Notes: generated by a model from the sequence alone, not told the origin. DNA of 64,000 bases from Phytoseiulus persimilis (GCA_037576195.1 CM075103.1:24552001-24616000), one strand, 5' to 3'. Shown: positions 12,163-23,800, counted from the first letter of the stretch. Numbers and translations: made by a program.

Positions 12163-12285
12163 TATCCACTGTTTTACACGTCACAAGGTGCTTTTTGAGC
12201 CCGTTAAACCAGAAAAATCCACTTTTTTGTTCACGAACAAAAACGTGGCCGCCTCCTGGTACCACACGTGGTACCGTGTCTTCTT

Positions 12286-12790
12286 GTCCTTCAGTTCGTC
12301 TTTTCGTCTTCTTCGTTTACTCTGTTGCAGCCTTGTGCTGCTGCTATGGGGTGTCTCCCTTCGTTGAGATGCATCCAACGGTTCGGCTGGTCTTTTCTGC
12401 TCTTCCTGATTCTGTGAGATGTTCCATTTGGCATCCACCGAGGGATCTCATCCCCTCGGTGGAGCTCATGAGGCCCTCCCTCCATTCCCACATGAGCCAG
12501 TGTAGTCCGTCTCGTGGGGCTTGCCGACTTTTCAGCCTGCTCGCCTTTTACTTTTCATCTGCTGTGCCCGGTGGGTTCGCTCAAGCGGTTCACCCACCAT
12601 TTTTTACCTGGGCTGGTTCGTTACAGTGGTTCGCCAGCCCGGTAGGCGATCTTGCGTCGTTCATATCGCTACACTGTGCCGGCTACGCATTTGCGGTTCC
12701 CGTTCCGTCTTTGGTCTGGTGGGTTTGGTCTTCCGTCGCGCTTTTGATCTTCTCCTTCTTGGTCGTGCGCTCGTCTTCTTTGCTCACTTC
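12286..12790. other. Spacer between element A and the R1-like element
   Basis: No confident gene. A word at 12367-12417 resembles 12871-12921, which lies inside the R1-like ORF2 C-terminus (both contain AGATGCATCC and CTGGTCTT), offset by 504 bp. The spacer may therefore be 3' sequence of that element or part of another truncated copy. The long plus-strand open frame across 12042-12872 reads antisense to ORF1 and has no motif. Confidence 0.4.
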
Positions 12791-12791
12791 G

Positions 12792-15481
12792 TTACAATGT
12801 TCCAGGGTTTGCAGGCGTTCCGGCAGCAAGTCTTTCGAGTCGTTGCCTCAGGAGAATATCTTTCCTCTTTAAGATGCATCCGATGATTCGACTGGTCTTA
12901 TTCCACTCCTCTTCCGATGTTTGCATCCTTTGGACCAGGCTCGGGATGTCTGGGACCTGGAGTCCGCTTCTCTGTCCCCTCAGAGCCTCGCAATTGAGGA
13001 CCGTGTGTGTTACATCGTCGTCCACGTTGGCTGTGCAGAGAGCGCACGTGCTACTGGCTGCTTTCTTGATGAAATGTAGGTATGTCTGAAAGTTAACATG
13101 TCCTGAGAGGACCTGTGAGGTGTAATATGTTAGATCCCCGAAGGGTCTTTCACACCAGGTCTTTATGTCTGGAATGCATCGATGAGTCCACCTTCCCTTC
13201 TCGGACTGGTCCCACATCGACTGCCACGATTTCATGGTTTCTTCTTTGATTTCGTCATCTTTTCGCCCTTCCTCTTCCTCTTCAGAGTTGTACGGAGCTT
13301 CTCGACGTTTGTTCTCTTTTCATATGTCGGCGCGTTCTCTTGCGAGCAGAGGCCATGGTTCACACCGGGACAGAACTTGGAGTGCGGCGGTTGAAACCGT
13401 TCGATAGCAGCGTGTTATCCGGATGCACATCGTTCTTTGTGCTCTTTCCAGGCGGTCCGCGTTCTTGGTCAGTCAGAGTGCTCTTGGAGCCCACATTGGG
13501 GCCGCGTATAGAGCGATAGACTGGGCCACCATGGCCAGTATTCTTCTTTGTGCTTCGGACGCTCCGTAGGTTCTTGGCAGGATCTTGGCGATGTCTGTTG
13601 AGGCCTTTGTGGCCTTGGTCGCGACTCTTTCAATGTGATCGACTCCTGTTAGGCCGCGCTACAGGAAGACTCCGAGATACCGAGCGGATTTTGCCGCGTT
13701 GACCTGGTGTCCCTGCAGATTGAATGTTGGGAGCCGCTCTTTCGTCCTCTTCATCAACATGACTGCCTCTGTTTTCTCCGGTGCCAATTGGAGGTGGTTT
13801 CTTTTACACCATGTCGAGACTACCTCGAGAGCGTCGTTTGCAAGTTCCTCTAGCTCTTCTACCGACTTAGCTGTGATGATCATGGCCAAATCATCAGCAT
13901 ACGCCACTGAATCGGCGCCGTCTGGGAGTTTCTCTCGGAGCACGTCATCATATGCCACGTTCCATAGGGTTGGACCCAGTACGGAGCCCTGGGGCACTCC
14001 AGCGGTCATACGATGTTTCCTCCCTTTGTCGTCTATTATCCACCGATCTTGGAGGGACGCGCTAATGACCCGTCGGAGGTAAGGTGAAATTTTGCGTTTT
14101 TCGAGACTCCTGAGAATGACACTCCACTCTACAGTGTTGAAAGCATCCTTTACGTCAAGCAGGATTAGGGCAATCCTTCTTCTGTATTGGGAGGGCTTTT
14201 CGCTCTCGCGGTCGACCTTTCGTGCGACCCTCTCGATGGCAGACATTGTGGATCTCCCAGTTCGAAAGCCATACTGGGTGTCTGCTAGGCCATCTTTGTC
14301 TTCCAATTCGTCTTGGAGCCTTCTGTTGAGAATTGTCTCGACGGCTTTTGCAGCCGTGTTGAGTAGACAGATTGGTCGGTATGCGTCCTTCTTTCCCGGT
14401 TTGGGCAGAAGAACTAGGTTCGCCGTTTTCCAACACTGGGGGAATTCCCCTTCTCTGAGAATATTCTGCACCAGCCGGCCGAAGACTGTCGGCCATCTCT
14501 TCATGAGCGCCTTCACTGCTCCGGGTGGGATCCTGTCTGGCCCGGGCGCCTTGCCTGCTGCCAACCTTGTTGCCGCTGATGTGATCTCTTGCTCCGTAAC
14601 TTCCGGGGTGTCTTCGTTTTCGACTTCAATGCCGGTTCTCGTGAATCGTCTGCCTGTTGGGAATAGTTGTGCAACCGCGCGGTCGATGGTCTCTGGGTCC
14701 ATCGCCAGCCGCTTCTGGCCGAACTTCTCTCTGATGATCTTGGATGGTTTCCCCCATACGTCTTCCCTCAGGGTGAGACAGAGCTCTTTCCAGCTATTTC
14801 TCTTGCTGATCGCGATCGCATTTCGGTACTCTTGTCTGGCTGTCGAGTAAGCTTTTAAGCATTCTTCCGTGCGTCGGGGGTTTGTGGTCGTCGTTCTCCG
14901 CGAGCGGAGGAAAGCCCTGCGGGCTGTAACGCAAATTCTTCGAAGTTGTGCGATGCCTGCTGTCCACCGATGTCCTCGAGTTCCCGGCCCCTTGTGTTTG
15001 TCGATCTACTACCCCATGCGGCGGAAGACGCGTTGAAGTCTCCAGCCACAAGTTTCTTTGTTGCGTGCGACCTGTTGAGCTCTCCGGCAAGCGTATCCAG
15101 GTATTCCGTGAATTCTTCCGCAGTTTTACTTGGTGAGAAGTAGCAGCTGGTGAGTTCGATCCCATCATCAAGTGTTACTCTCGTGATGCCATTCTTGCAT
15201 TCGTGGTTCTTCCGGATCAGCCTTCGCTTGATGCTCGTGATCCAGATCGCCGTATCTACACTTGGTTCAGCTGTACATCCTTGGTCTGATTTTTCTTTTT
15301 TCTTCGATAGATTTATGTTAACTTCGCTCAATATGCATACGTCGATTTCTTCATTGATCACTCTTTGTTCGAGGGCTGCGTGTGCAGCCCTGGCCCTGTT
15401 GAGGTTTAGCTGGAGTATCTTGAGCATCATCATTGTGAGTTTTGGGTCGGGATCTTCTTTTTCCCCTGGACTGTGTGCCAT
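12792..15481 (-). pseudogene. R1-like ORF2: endonuclease, RT, C-terminal domain
   Basis: The endonuclease part (15481-14855) has LQLNLNRARAAH, ILSEVN and GDFNASSAAWGSRS; it then breaks off before the usual SDH end, so a deletion separates it from the RT linker. The RT (14702-13659) has AAGKAPGPDRIP, YRPICLLN, QYGFRTGRS, LDVKDAFNTVEW, GVPQGSVLGPTLWN and the catalytic YADD. A thumb region with stops (13650-13240) and a C-terminal part (13235-12792) follow, with KGRWTHRCIPDI and the C..C...H...C pattern in CALCTANVDDDVTHTVLNC. The layout is that of R1/TRAS-type elements. Stops, frame changes and the internal deletion make it inactive. Confidence 0.8.
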
Positions 15482-15735
15482 GTGTCGGGCTCCGGACCGG
15501 GTTGTGTGTCCTGCTTCTCTTTCTCCTCTGTTCTCTTCGTCGCATCTTTAGGTCTCCGCTGTTCTGCTGCTCTCCGCCTCATTGCCTGCAGTTGCTCCCT
15601 GTATTTTGGGCACGCAGTTGAGTACGCTGAGTGATTTCCCTCATCGCACGACGAGCATTTGAGGTCAGTGGCCTTGCACTCTTTTCCAAGATGCTCTGTC
15701 GATCCACAGCGGAGGGAAACACAGCCTTGAACCGA
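15430..15735 (-). pseudogene. R1-like ORF1 C-terminal fragment with two zinc knuckles
   Basis: The minus-strand frame reads two CCHC-type knuckles close together, LRCGSTEHLGKECK and KCSSCDEGNHSAYSTACP, followed by a basic Arg/Lys/Glu-rich tail that stops at 15430-15432. It overlaps the start of ORF2 (15481). Paired knuckles at the end of ORF1 are typical of R1-clade elements and bind RNA. The N-terminal part is absent. Confidence 0.7.
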
Positions 15736-15770
15736 CTGAGAGCGTGGCTCTCGTCAGCGCACAAAGACCA

Positions 15771-16692
15771 AGATCATGTCCCAATGTCAACTTTCTTTGG
15801 AGACCACAATTATGCAATGGCTCTCGGAGGAACCATCCAACATACGGGCGATCACGCCTACTCCAAACTTCCGCCGACTCTGAACTCGGATCACGATTAC
15901 GTTGAAACGTCTCCTTCAGCTGTCAACCAATTAAACCGCACCGAAGACGCTAACGGAGTTCCCCCATGACCTTAGCGATGGACCCAATCGTCGAGCCTGC
16001 CGAGTACTGGAAAAATTCTCTCCATGATCGAAGACGCTTTGGGAGAGGACCCGCATCGGATTCTCGTCCAAGTTTCAGACCACATCGTCACGAGACGTAA
16101 CCTGGAAACCCTGATCGGACACAACCTCTCAGGCGATGTGATAGCGAATACATACTTGGCCCTGATAGTCAAACGTAACAAAGGAAATTCGAAGCCTCCT
16201 CGAGTGTACGCATTCGATACATTCTTCCTTTTGACCTACGGAACTCGCGGATTTGGGAATGTCACTCGATGGACAGCCGCCAAAGACATAGTCTCGTACG
16301 ATCTTGTACTCGTCCTCATTCACCGTGACCACCACTGGGCGATGCTCGTAGTCGATATAGGGAACAAGATCATCAAGAGCATGGATTCACTCAACCGGCG
16401 CAACCATAAGTCCATGTCGATGCTTCTTGAGCACTTAGCCAAAGGGCTGCGTCACAGAAAAATATGTGACCTCAACTCCAACGAGTGGAAACTCATTCAT
16501 GACACCAATGTACCTCAGGAAGATAATGGATCGGACCGCGGTGTCTCTGCCCTCATGCACGAGGACTTCTCTGCTCAGAAGGCCGGAATTACGTCTGCCC
16601 AGAGCGATATGCCGTCTGTACGGCGTCGCATGATATTTGAGATACTGAATTCCTCAGTTCTCTCAACAAGAGGCCCTCAAGGTTCATCATGA
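15771..16692 (+). pseudogene. Ulp1/SENP-like C48 cysteine protease relic, catalytic Cys replaced
   Basis: The main frame starts at Met 16024 and runs 222 residues. Features of the Ulp1 fold in order are a LSGDVIANTYLALIVKR substrate-lid region, VYAFDTFFL, HRDHHWAMLVVD with the catalytic His, KSMDSLN with the catalytic Asp, and VPQEDNGSD with the oxyanion-hole Gln. The position after GSD, where the nucleophilic Cys stands in this family, is Arg (codon CGC, one transition from TGC). The region after it, with ITSAQSDMPSVRRRMIFEIL, also matches the family. The 5' part (15771-16023) has in-frame stops. An AATAAA lies 13 bp past the stop. Ulp1 domains remove SUMO-type tags, and some transposons carry them; this copy should be catalytically dead. 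Confidence 0.7.
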
Positions 16693-16704
16693 GAATAGCT
16701 AAAC

Positions 16705-16710
16705 AATAAA
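16705..16710 (+). terminator. Poly(A) signal of the Ulp1-like relic
   Basis: AATAAA, 13 bp after the TGA of the protease frame on the same strand. Confidence 0.5.
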
Positions 16711-16807
16711 ACGGAGAGCCTCACTTCTGACTCCCTCTCATCGATCCATTGTGACCGAGTCGATTGAGGGCGTTACCCGGGAGCTGAAGATTCGTTGGGG
16801 TTTATTT

Positions 16808-17330
16808 TCAGCATATGTTCAGCCCGCTCAGGGCGTTCCGGGAAAAGCCCCTGAATTGTTCCTCCATCTTTTCGCTAGCATGCTCGAGTCCCTTTCTGGC
16901 CAACTTTACCAAGTCTATTTGATACGGCTCTCCCTTTACGTATTTTCCCACCTCCTCGATCAGCTCTCTCCAAGCCCTCGCCTTGCTTGTTTTTATCCCA
17001 GCCCTCGGCTCCCCCCGTGCACTCCCGCACAGGGCTATGACAATGTCGTTGCCAGCCGCCCAGTCGCCCAGGTATCTTCCTCGCACTGTGTGACGGTTGC
17101 GCAGAAGCGCCCCTATTTGCTCTGCAGTCCCACTTCATGAGAATGTTCTCCCCTCTGTGGCTAACGACACTCTCCCCGAGCTCTCCCAGGAAACTCGCGA
17201 AGTCAACCAGGGGCCCGTTCGGCACCCCGTTGCCATCGATCCCCATACAGGTAAAGCCATTGCCTCCGCCCGCCCTCTTCAGTTTCAGTTACCCCGAATT
17301 ATTTGTGACCTGGCCTGCCTTGCCCGATGA
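16808..17330 (-). pseudogene. Fragment of another non-LTR ORF2 (endonuclease-RT linker)
   Basis: Two overlapping minus-strand frames. One contains SKARAWRELIEEVGKYVKGEPYQI, which has the spacing of the linker between endonuclease and RT in R1/I-type ORF2 proteins. The other, upstream, has MGIDGNGVPNGP and looks like eroded endonuclease sequence. No RT palm motif is left. It is a small, old, frame-shifted piece and could belong to a different family from the R1-like element at 12792-15740. Confidence 0.45.
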
Positions 17331-17339
17331 TTAGAGTGA

Positions 17340-18040
17340 GGAGGCTAGTCTTGAACCTCCTTGTTCAGAACAAACGACGTATTAGAAGTGGAGGTGTGAT
17401 CTATCAGAAAGTAATGGAGTTATCAATCACATGAGATACTTCAGTCCAAGCCATGGTTCATCCTTCCGGAATGATGATCACTCGAGGTAGGTTGCTGGAT
17501 GAGCGCTCGATTGGATGAGTGTCTAATCGTTTTCTCCGAGACGCGCGGGCGTCTCTCCGAAAACCTTCGAAGTCTCGACCGCTGCGCGCGACCCTTGCCT
17601 GCTTCAATTGCAGCCTGCCGTTCTCTCCCCGCAGGACCGCCTGCTTCGCGGCCATGTTTTTCGGAAAAATGATCGTTCCCCAGACCACGGCTTTGAATTC
17701 TCAGCATGTTCGAAGGTTCCGAGAGTTCTGCGAAACTTAGATGGTTGTCACCATGGAGCTCCAGGCAGCATTCCCCTTTCACATATGACGGATTTTCCAA
17801 TCGTTGGCTATATTTAGTCAAAATATCGATCATCGTATTATATGATGATGGCTCGGATTCCGTGCGGCTACGGCTTGGTAGAGCGGAGGCGTCGAGTACT
17901 GTTTCTGGGGAATAGGATCTGATATCTTCCCGATACCACCACGGGACACTTCCGCTCCTTGGCTGTCCATACAATTAACTCGCGTGCCCCCGATCGCCGG
18001 ACGTGGCTAGCGCCTCGCAGTGACTGATATATTCTCTGCG
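17340..18040. other. No gene recognised
   Basis: A 534-bp minus-strand open frame (17974-17441) exists, but its product is Ser/Arg-rich with no domain, and frames on the plus strand are as long. I regard it as noncoding. Confidence 0.35.
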
Positions 18041-18044
18041 GTTT

Positions 18045-18105
18045 TCTTGCGGTTAACCGCGGTTGAAAACCGCGAATATTGTGCGGTCAACCGCTGCAAG
18101 GCCTA
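18045..18105. repeat. Short palindromic cluster of GCGGTT/AACCGC
   Basis: Within 60 bp the words GCGGTTAACCGC, GCGGTTGAAAACCGC and GCGGTCAACCGC each form a near-perfect hairpin, and the outer TTGCGGTT/ACCGCTGCAA parts pair with each other. It may be the terminus of an unidentified element. Confidence 0.55.
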
Positions 18106-18107
18106 CT

Positions 18108-18175
18108 CGCAAGGGTTATGCCTCAGATGCCAGAAACTCAGATGCCAGAATGAAACTCTCTCCCGATTCTGGATG
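18108..18175 (+). repeat. 15-bp tandem repeat, two units (CTCAGATGCCAGAAA)
   Basis: Two units of CTCAGATGCCAGAA(A/T) are followed by AACTCTCTCCCGATTCTG. The same sequence, with about four units, is present in reverse orientation at 62252-62337, including similar bases on the far side (ACTCGC.AGGG). Both are copies of one dispersed repeat. Confidence 0.65.
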
Positions 18176-18189
18176 GGATGGGTGGCCTA

Positions 18190-18329
18190 TGTCCTTCCCG
18201 GTGAGCCGCCCTACATTATGCAGTTTGTTCCAAGTCAGTCCGATCAATACCGGAGGAGCCTATCGATGACAAACAGACAAACAAACAAACGAACAAACAA
18301 ACAGGCCCTGGATTTTTTTATATATAGAT
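18190..18329 (+). mobile_element. RTE-like retrotransposon 3' end (5'-truncated)
   Basis: The segment ends with an ACAAACAAAC-rich stretch and TTTTTTTATATATAGATTGA, preceded by CCAAGTCAGTCCGATCAATACC. This arrangement is typical of 3' ends of RTE-type non-LTR elements in invertebrates. It directly precedes the shortened 5' LTR of BEL1, so it probably inserted into or removed the first bases of that LTR. Assigned on tail pattern only. Confidence 0.4.
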
Positions 18330-18586
18330 TGATAGTACCGAATAAAGAGCGTCCTCGACTGTACGCGTCGTGCTGCTTCTCTCCGTGCGCTAGGCCCACC
18401 GCGCATGCGCCGGCAGAGGCGATGCCGGTGGGCAGCCGACAGCCGGTCGGCAGTCAGGTGTTCCACAGCGTTTAAGAGACAACGCACCGAGCACGGGAGA
18501 GCGGCCACGACGGCGTCTACAGGAGGATTCCAGATCCGGACCGGAGTATTCCCTCTTGTAGTATAAGTCCAAACTGTGGCATCACA
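18330..18586 (+). repeat. BEL1 5' LTR (first bases missing)
   Basis: It aligns with the 3' LTR from TACCGAATAAAG (18336) to the terminal ATCACA (18586). The first roughly 30 bases of the 3' LTR (TGTCACGC onward) are not found here; RTE-like tail sequence stands in their place. TGGTGGCAGCG follows at once and is the likely primer-binding site. Confidence 0.75.
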
Positions 18587-18966
18587 TGGTGGCAGCGAAT
18601 TGGGAAGATCCCACGCCAGCACGGAAGAGTCAGCGTCCCAGGATTCCAGATCGTACGCATTCAGGCGGCGACTTTGGAGAGCGTTCGCGACGTCTTTCGG
18701 CCGATTCAGACGGGAAAATCAAGAACCAGCAGCGGAGGGACATCGCATCGTACCCCACCAACAGTTTCCGAAGAACTTCACCAGAAATTTCGGAAGGCAC
18801 TCAGTTCAGAAGTGCAGCGTTACACGCGCGTCACGAAATCAGCGTCCAGTATCAGCGCTCCAGGCAACCTCGCTCCAGGCGGTCAGTCAAACCTCAGATC
18901 TCCCGCGGGCAGGCAGCCAACGGTTCCACCACATCCCTTTGCCCGAATGTCGCAAAAGTTGAGCAA

Positions 18967-20737
18967 ATGGCGGAAGCAGCAGCAGAACTCACAGCCACAT
19001 TAGACGAACCAGACGCGATGAAAGTCAGGGCAGAGGCCCTCCTCAGGGCGCGCAAACCCACAGACGAAGAATATGCATATTTTTCGGTACTCTTCAAACT
19101 GAGGAAAACAGTGAGGACGCGCTTCACCAAGAAGGTTACAGAAGTCGAGGGGACAATGGCAAAAGACGTTTTGGAAGATGAGACCTGGAACCAGCTATCC
19201 AGTCAGTGGGGCGAACTAGAGTCCATCTACAGCGAGCTTCGAGAGCTCAACACGCAGATCACCCCCCTCCTCATCAAGTGCTCGATTGATCAGTACGAGG
19301 GCGCGGTGGAGCGCTGTACGACAAACAGTACGCGCTCACAGTCTCCAAGCTGCGGGAGAAGACCACTCCGCCGCAATCGGCACCGCAGCAAGATTCGACA
19401 CCGCAAGCAAGCTACTCGTGTCAAGCGCAGAGCAGACGATTCACCCTGCCCAAGTTCACGGGAGATCTGAAGAAGTTCCGAGAATGGTGGCAACTCTACA
19501 ACGTCCACGTTCACCGGAAGAAGATGGACCCTATCGAAAAGTACTCATTCCTGAAAGGGGCGCTATCGGGAGCACCAGCATTGGAAATCGCACACCTGGA
19601 GTTCACGGCAGAACAGTACCAGGAGGCGATCAACATCATCGGAGCCAAATTCGGGTGCCCCAGAGCGGCCGAGAAGGAACATCTCCAGGAGCTGAGAAGA
19701 CTCTGCTCAGCGAGGGACCTACAGGATAACGATAAGTTCTTTCGTTTCGTTTCCTCGTTGTCGCAGAATGTCAAGGCGCTGGTCTCACTAGGCAAGACTT
19801 TCGAAGCCATTTCTATGGCAGTCTCACGGGACGTACTCCGGTGTCTCCCAAGAGTCATGAGTGAGGACTTCACTAGGAAGAATCTCGCTACAGTAACAGA
19901 GCCAGGCAACTCCGACAGCGAGCTGAAAGCATTGATAGAGTACCTAGAAAAGGAGGTAGCGGTGAAGCGAGCCTGCGGAGCTCCAGGGCCTACAGGGCCA
20001 GGAGGTTTACAGGGCCGTTTCGGCAAAGATTTCAGCAATAGGGATAGGCAGTTCAGTCCCAAGCCAAATGGCTGGAGAGGTAACCAGCAAGAACTCGGCA
20101 GAGGCACCGTGGGATTTGTCGCAAAGAACCAAACAGTAGACCACTCATGCATATTCTGCTCTAGCCCTAAGCACGAATCGAAATCATGTAGAAAATCATT
20201 GTCGTATGAGGAGAGGAAGGAACTTTGCGACAAAAAAACGCTTGTTTTAAATGTCTTGAGCGAAACCATTTTGCGAAAAAATGCAGAGCTAGGAATGTAA
20301 GGTGCGAAAGGTGCAACCGGGGACATTACGCGATTATGTGCAACTCCGACAGAGCACTGGGCAAGCAAACAGAGGCACTCTCGACACGGATAGACACGTG
20401 CAAACTCAGGAAGACGTCGAAGGGATTGGTTTCCTTTCAGACCGGCTCAGTGTGGGTCAATTGTCCTTCAGGCAGGCAGGTGTTCAGGTTCTTCCTGGAC
20501 TCAGGATCAGAGCGGTCATACGTGTCAGAACACGTCGTTAGGGTCCTCAGATTAAAACCAGCATATCAGGAAAGCCTGGCGATGATAACGATAGGCGGCA
20601 ACGTATCCAGCTTCAAAAAACATAACGTGTATCGCATCGGGCTCCAAAGCAGATTCGACAGCGAGATGGCCGTGGAGCTCGAGGCGACAGAACTTCCAGA
20701 GATGGCCCGCGGACACTTCCCGGTGTCGCCGGAGTAG
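18967..20737 (+). pseudogene. BEL1 gag and aspartic protease
   Basis: A first frame (an open frame begins at the LTR edge; Met 18967 is a plausible start) gives an acidic N-terminus. The reading frame then changes near 19440 to the DUF1759-type gag core with KFREWWQLYNVHVHRKKM and KYSFLKGALSG. Zinc knuckles CIFCSSPKHESKSC and, after another frame change near 20230, CFKCLERNHFAKKC and CERCNRGHYAIMC follow. The protease active site FLDSGSERSYV has the Asp-Ser-Gly triad. A TAG at 20735-20737 interrupts the protease, and sequence continuing the domain (LLGWDIIP) lies after it. The start is uncertain because the N-terminal frame lacks a recognised motif. Confidence 0.75.
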
Positions 20738-20829
20738 TGGAACCTAGCTTCATTGGCAGACCACGGCGAGAACATATGCAGGCGGGAAATAGACGTCCTC
20801 CTCGGTTGGGACATCATACCTAAAATCAA

Positions 20830-23800
20830 ATGCGGGTTTTCGAAAACAGAATGGTCGCTAACGAAATCATTTTCGGCTGGACAATAGCGGGAATGGACGA
20901 GTCACGGAGCGGAAGCGCGCAGTCGCAGGTATTTGTGACAGCGAACTTGTACCAACCAGGTACCAGACTCAAACCCGCACAAGTCGTCAGCATGGCAACA
21001 GCAACAGCGGTGGACGTCTCGGAAGCCGGCGCAGCACAGACTGCGCCCAGTCCAGCTGCTCGCGGTTCAGCCGAAGACGCGCGGCCAGGAACCGCCGCCA
21101 AGACAGCACTCCACGAGGAAATCAATGCAGACCTGCAGCTTCTGTGGTCAACAGAATTGCTGGGGATCGAAGATCCAAGTCAGGAGTCGGGCGATGCGGT
21201 CGAGGCCGAGCTGCAAAATTTTCTCAAAAATAATCTAGAAAGGCTAGAAGAAGGCCGATACATGGTCAGTCTCCCTTCCAGGGAGAATCTGCGAACTCCA
21301 GGGGACAACGAGGATATCGCGCGAGGCAGCTCAAAAAGATTTCTGATCAAAGCTTCCAGAGACAGAGAGCTCCTCGCGGCGGTAGACGAGGAGATGAGCC
21401 GATACATAGGAAATGGCTACGCGGAATTGGCATCCCCAAAAAAGCCGGGCGAACTAGTTCATTATCTCCCGATTCTGGCGGTGATCAAGAGAGACCCAGA
21501 GAGAAAGCTCACAAAAGTCAGAGTCGTGAAGGACGCGGGCGCGGGCAGGAAGGACGAGGCAGCGTTAAACGACGTCCTGCACGATGGCCCAAACCTACTG
21601 CCGGACATTGTCAAGGTCCTGCTGAGATTCAGAGAGGATGGTATCGCGGTTGTGTCGGACATTGAGAAAGCATTCCTGCAATACAGGATCCGCCCCGACC
21701 ACCGCACCTTCCTGAGATTTTTCTGGGCCCCGGGAATCAGCGGCGATCCGCGGGCGCCAATCAAGGAGTATTGGAGCACTACGCTCGATTTCGGGACATC
21801 AGCGTCGCCATTCATTCATTGCGCCGGGTTGACGTACCATATCAGACACCTCGCGGAACAACACCCAAACAAAGCGCACTTCCTGAAAGACTTAGAACAA
21901 CATTCCTACATGGACGACCTGGTCTTCACAGTACAAGCAGAAAACGAGGGCGCACAATGTTTCAAGTTTATGTTCAAGGCGTTCCAGACGGGAGGCTTCA
22001 GGCTGCGGAAATGGGCGACGAATAGCTCAGTTTTGGGTCAAGAGATAAAAAGATCGCTCAGCGACCCAGATGTTCAAGTCGCCTTCGATAAAGAGGATTT
22101 AAAATTTCTAGGAATAGGTTGGAACCAGAAAACACATCAACTTCACATAGACGTCGCGCCGGCGATAGAAACTCTAGAAGCAAACATTCCGTCGAAGAGA
22201 ACCATCTTGAAGGGCACGGCACAGATTTACGATCCTCTCGGTTTCATTTCCCCGCTCACAGTCAGGCCGAAAATACTGCTGCAAACATGCTGGAAGCAAA
22301 ACCTCGATTGGAACACGGAACTGACAGGAGACATTCGCAGAGAATTCTTAGAAACAACGGACGCGCTCAAGCACGCACAGGAGTTTCGTATACAGAGAAA
22401 CATAAACACAAACGAGCGCGACGTCACCCGACAACTGCACGTGTTTTGCGACGCGAGCCTGTCGGCACTTGGATGCGTGGCATACATCAGAGAGATGTCG
22501 AAACGCGGCTCCGCGCAGATCTTTTTCGTCGCCTCAAAGGCGAGAGTGGTTCCAATAAAATCGACCTACTCGATCCATAAGTTAGAGCTTGTCGGGGCAG
22601 TCATGGTGGCAAGAATGGGGTCGAGGATCAAGCAGTATCTCAATTATCGTTTCGAATCGTCCCATTACTGGTCCGACAACTCCCCGACGCTACACTGGAT
22701 CAAAGAGTCTCCAGACAGACTGGAAGTTTTCGTAGCGAATAGATGAGAGAAATTTAATCTCTGACAGCGGCGCCGGAGTGGGACTACGTCACCTCCGCGC
22801 AGAACCCAGCCGACCGGTTGAGTTGCGGAGCAAACATCGCGTCAGAGGAATACAGTTCCATGTGGCTTAAAGGGCCGAGTTGGTTAGCGGAGAAAGAGCG
22901 GCCAACAGAGAAGCGCTCACTAAACAAGTTCTTTGAAAGCGAAATAGAGTCAGAAAGGAAAGCGATTAGCATGTTGACGGTGGAGCAAAATCAACCAATA
23001 TTGGATGGCTCCCGATTATCATCTTGGAGCGTGCTGGTCAACAGTACGGCGCGAATCCTCAGGTGGCTTTCAGGCCGCTACTCGCCAGCGAGACGATCCC
23101 CGCGGGATGCTCCGGTTTCGGCAACCGAAGCATGGAGAGCAACGATCAAAGTCATTCAAGCCCTCCAAAAAAACAGTTCAGGGCAGAACTAGATTCAGAA
23201 TGTAAGGAAATCTCGAAAGAAAGCAAGCTGGTCAAATTGGCACCATTTCTGGACGCCGAGGGATTGATCAGATGTCGTTCCAGACTAGAACGACATCTAA
23301 TCAACCCCTGTCGTGCTATCAGGGGAAGCACACGCAGTTAGACTGCTCATCAGGTTGTTCCATGAGAAGAAATGCTTCCACGCAGGCGGCGTCGCGGCAA
23401 CATCGAGCATGCTGAGGAAGAAATACTTCATCCTCGCGGCGCGCAAGGCAGTCAAAGCAGTCCTCAGAGACTGTAAAGTTTGCATGTTATTCCGGATCGA
23501 AGCGACAGCGGAGCCAGCGCCCCCGATTCCGAATTTCAGGCTGTCAACAGCCTCTCCATTCACGGTTTGCGGAGTAGATCACGCGGGACCCATCAGCTAT
23601 CGTCTCCCAAGCGGAGATCTCGCCAAGTCGTACATACTGCTGTTCGTGTGCTCGAATACGAGAGCAGTCCAGCTACAATTGGTTCCAGACCTGTCAGCTC
23701 ACGAATTCTTGCTGGCTTGGAGAAAATTCTTGAGCCGATTCAGCGGAACCACCAGAATCATGTCCGACAACGGGCTAGCGTTCGTCAGAGCAGCCAAAGA

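Larger units (their letters stand above)
7021..12280 (-). mobile_element. Non-LTR retrotransposon, element A (two ORFs)
   Basis: About 5.26 kb on the minus strand: ORF1 (12162-10549), ORF2 with endonuclease and reverse transcriptase (10616-7089), then an AATAAAA signal and a short ACCATA-type repeat tail ending at 7021 instead of poly(A). The 5-bp word TTCTT lies immediately outside both proposed ends (7016-7020 and 12281-12285) and may be the target-site duplication; a 5-bp match could be chance. Element B at 46021-55738 has the same layout and, without its Gypsy insertion, nearly the same length (about 5.15 kb). The clade is uncertain, within the CR1/L2/I-like range. Confidence 0.75.
12792..15740 (-). 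mobile_element. R1-like non-LTR retrotransposon, 5'-truncated
   Basis: Minus-strand element with the end of ORF1 (zinc knuckles) followed by an ORF2 of R1-clade type. It begins inside ORF1 at about 15740, so the 5' part is missing, as is usual for incomplete target-primed reverse transcription. The right neighbour is the upstream part of the Ulp1-like relic, which suggests insertion into that locus. Confidence 0.75.

Noticed and set aside
12042-12872. Plus-strand open frame of 276 codons
   Set aside because: It runs antisense across the ORF1 start of element A and the end of the R1-like ORF2. It is rich in Ser, Phe, Cys and Val with no domain, as expected for a shadow frame.
17441-17974. Minus-strand open frame of 177 codons
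   Set aside because: No motif or biased codon use, and plus-strand frames over the same bases are equally open.
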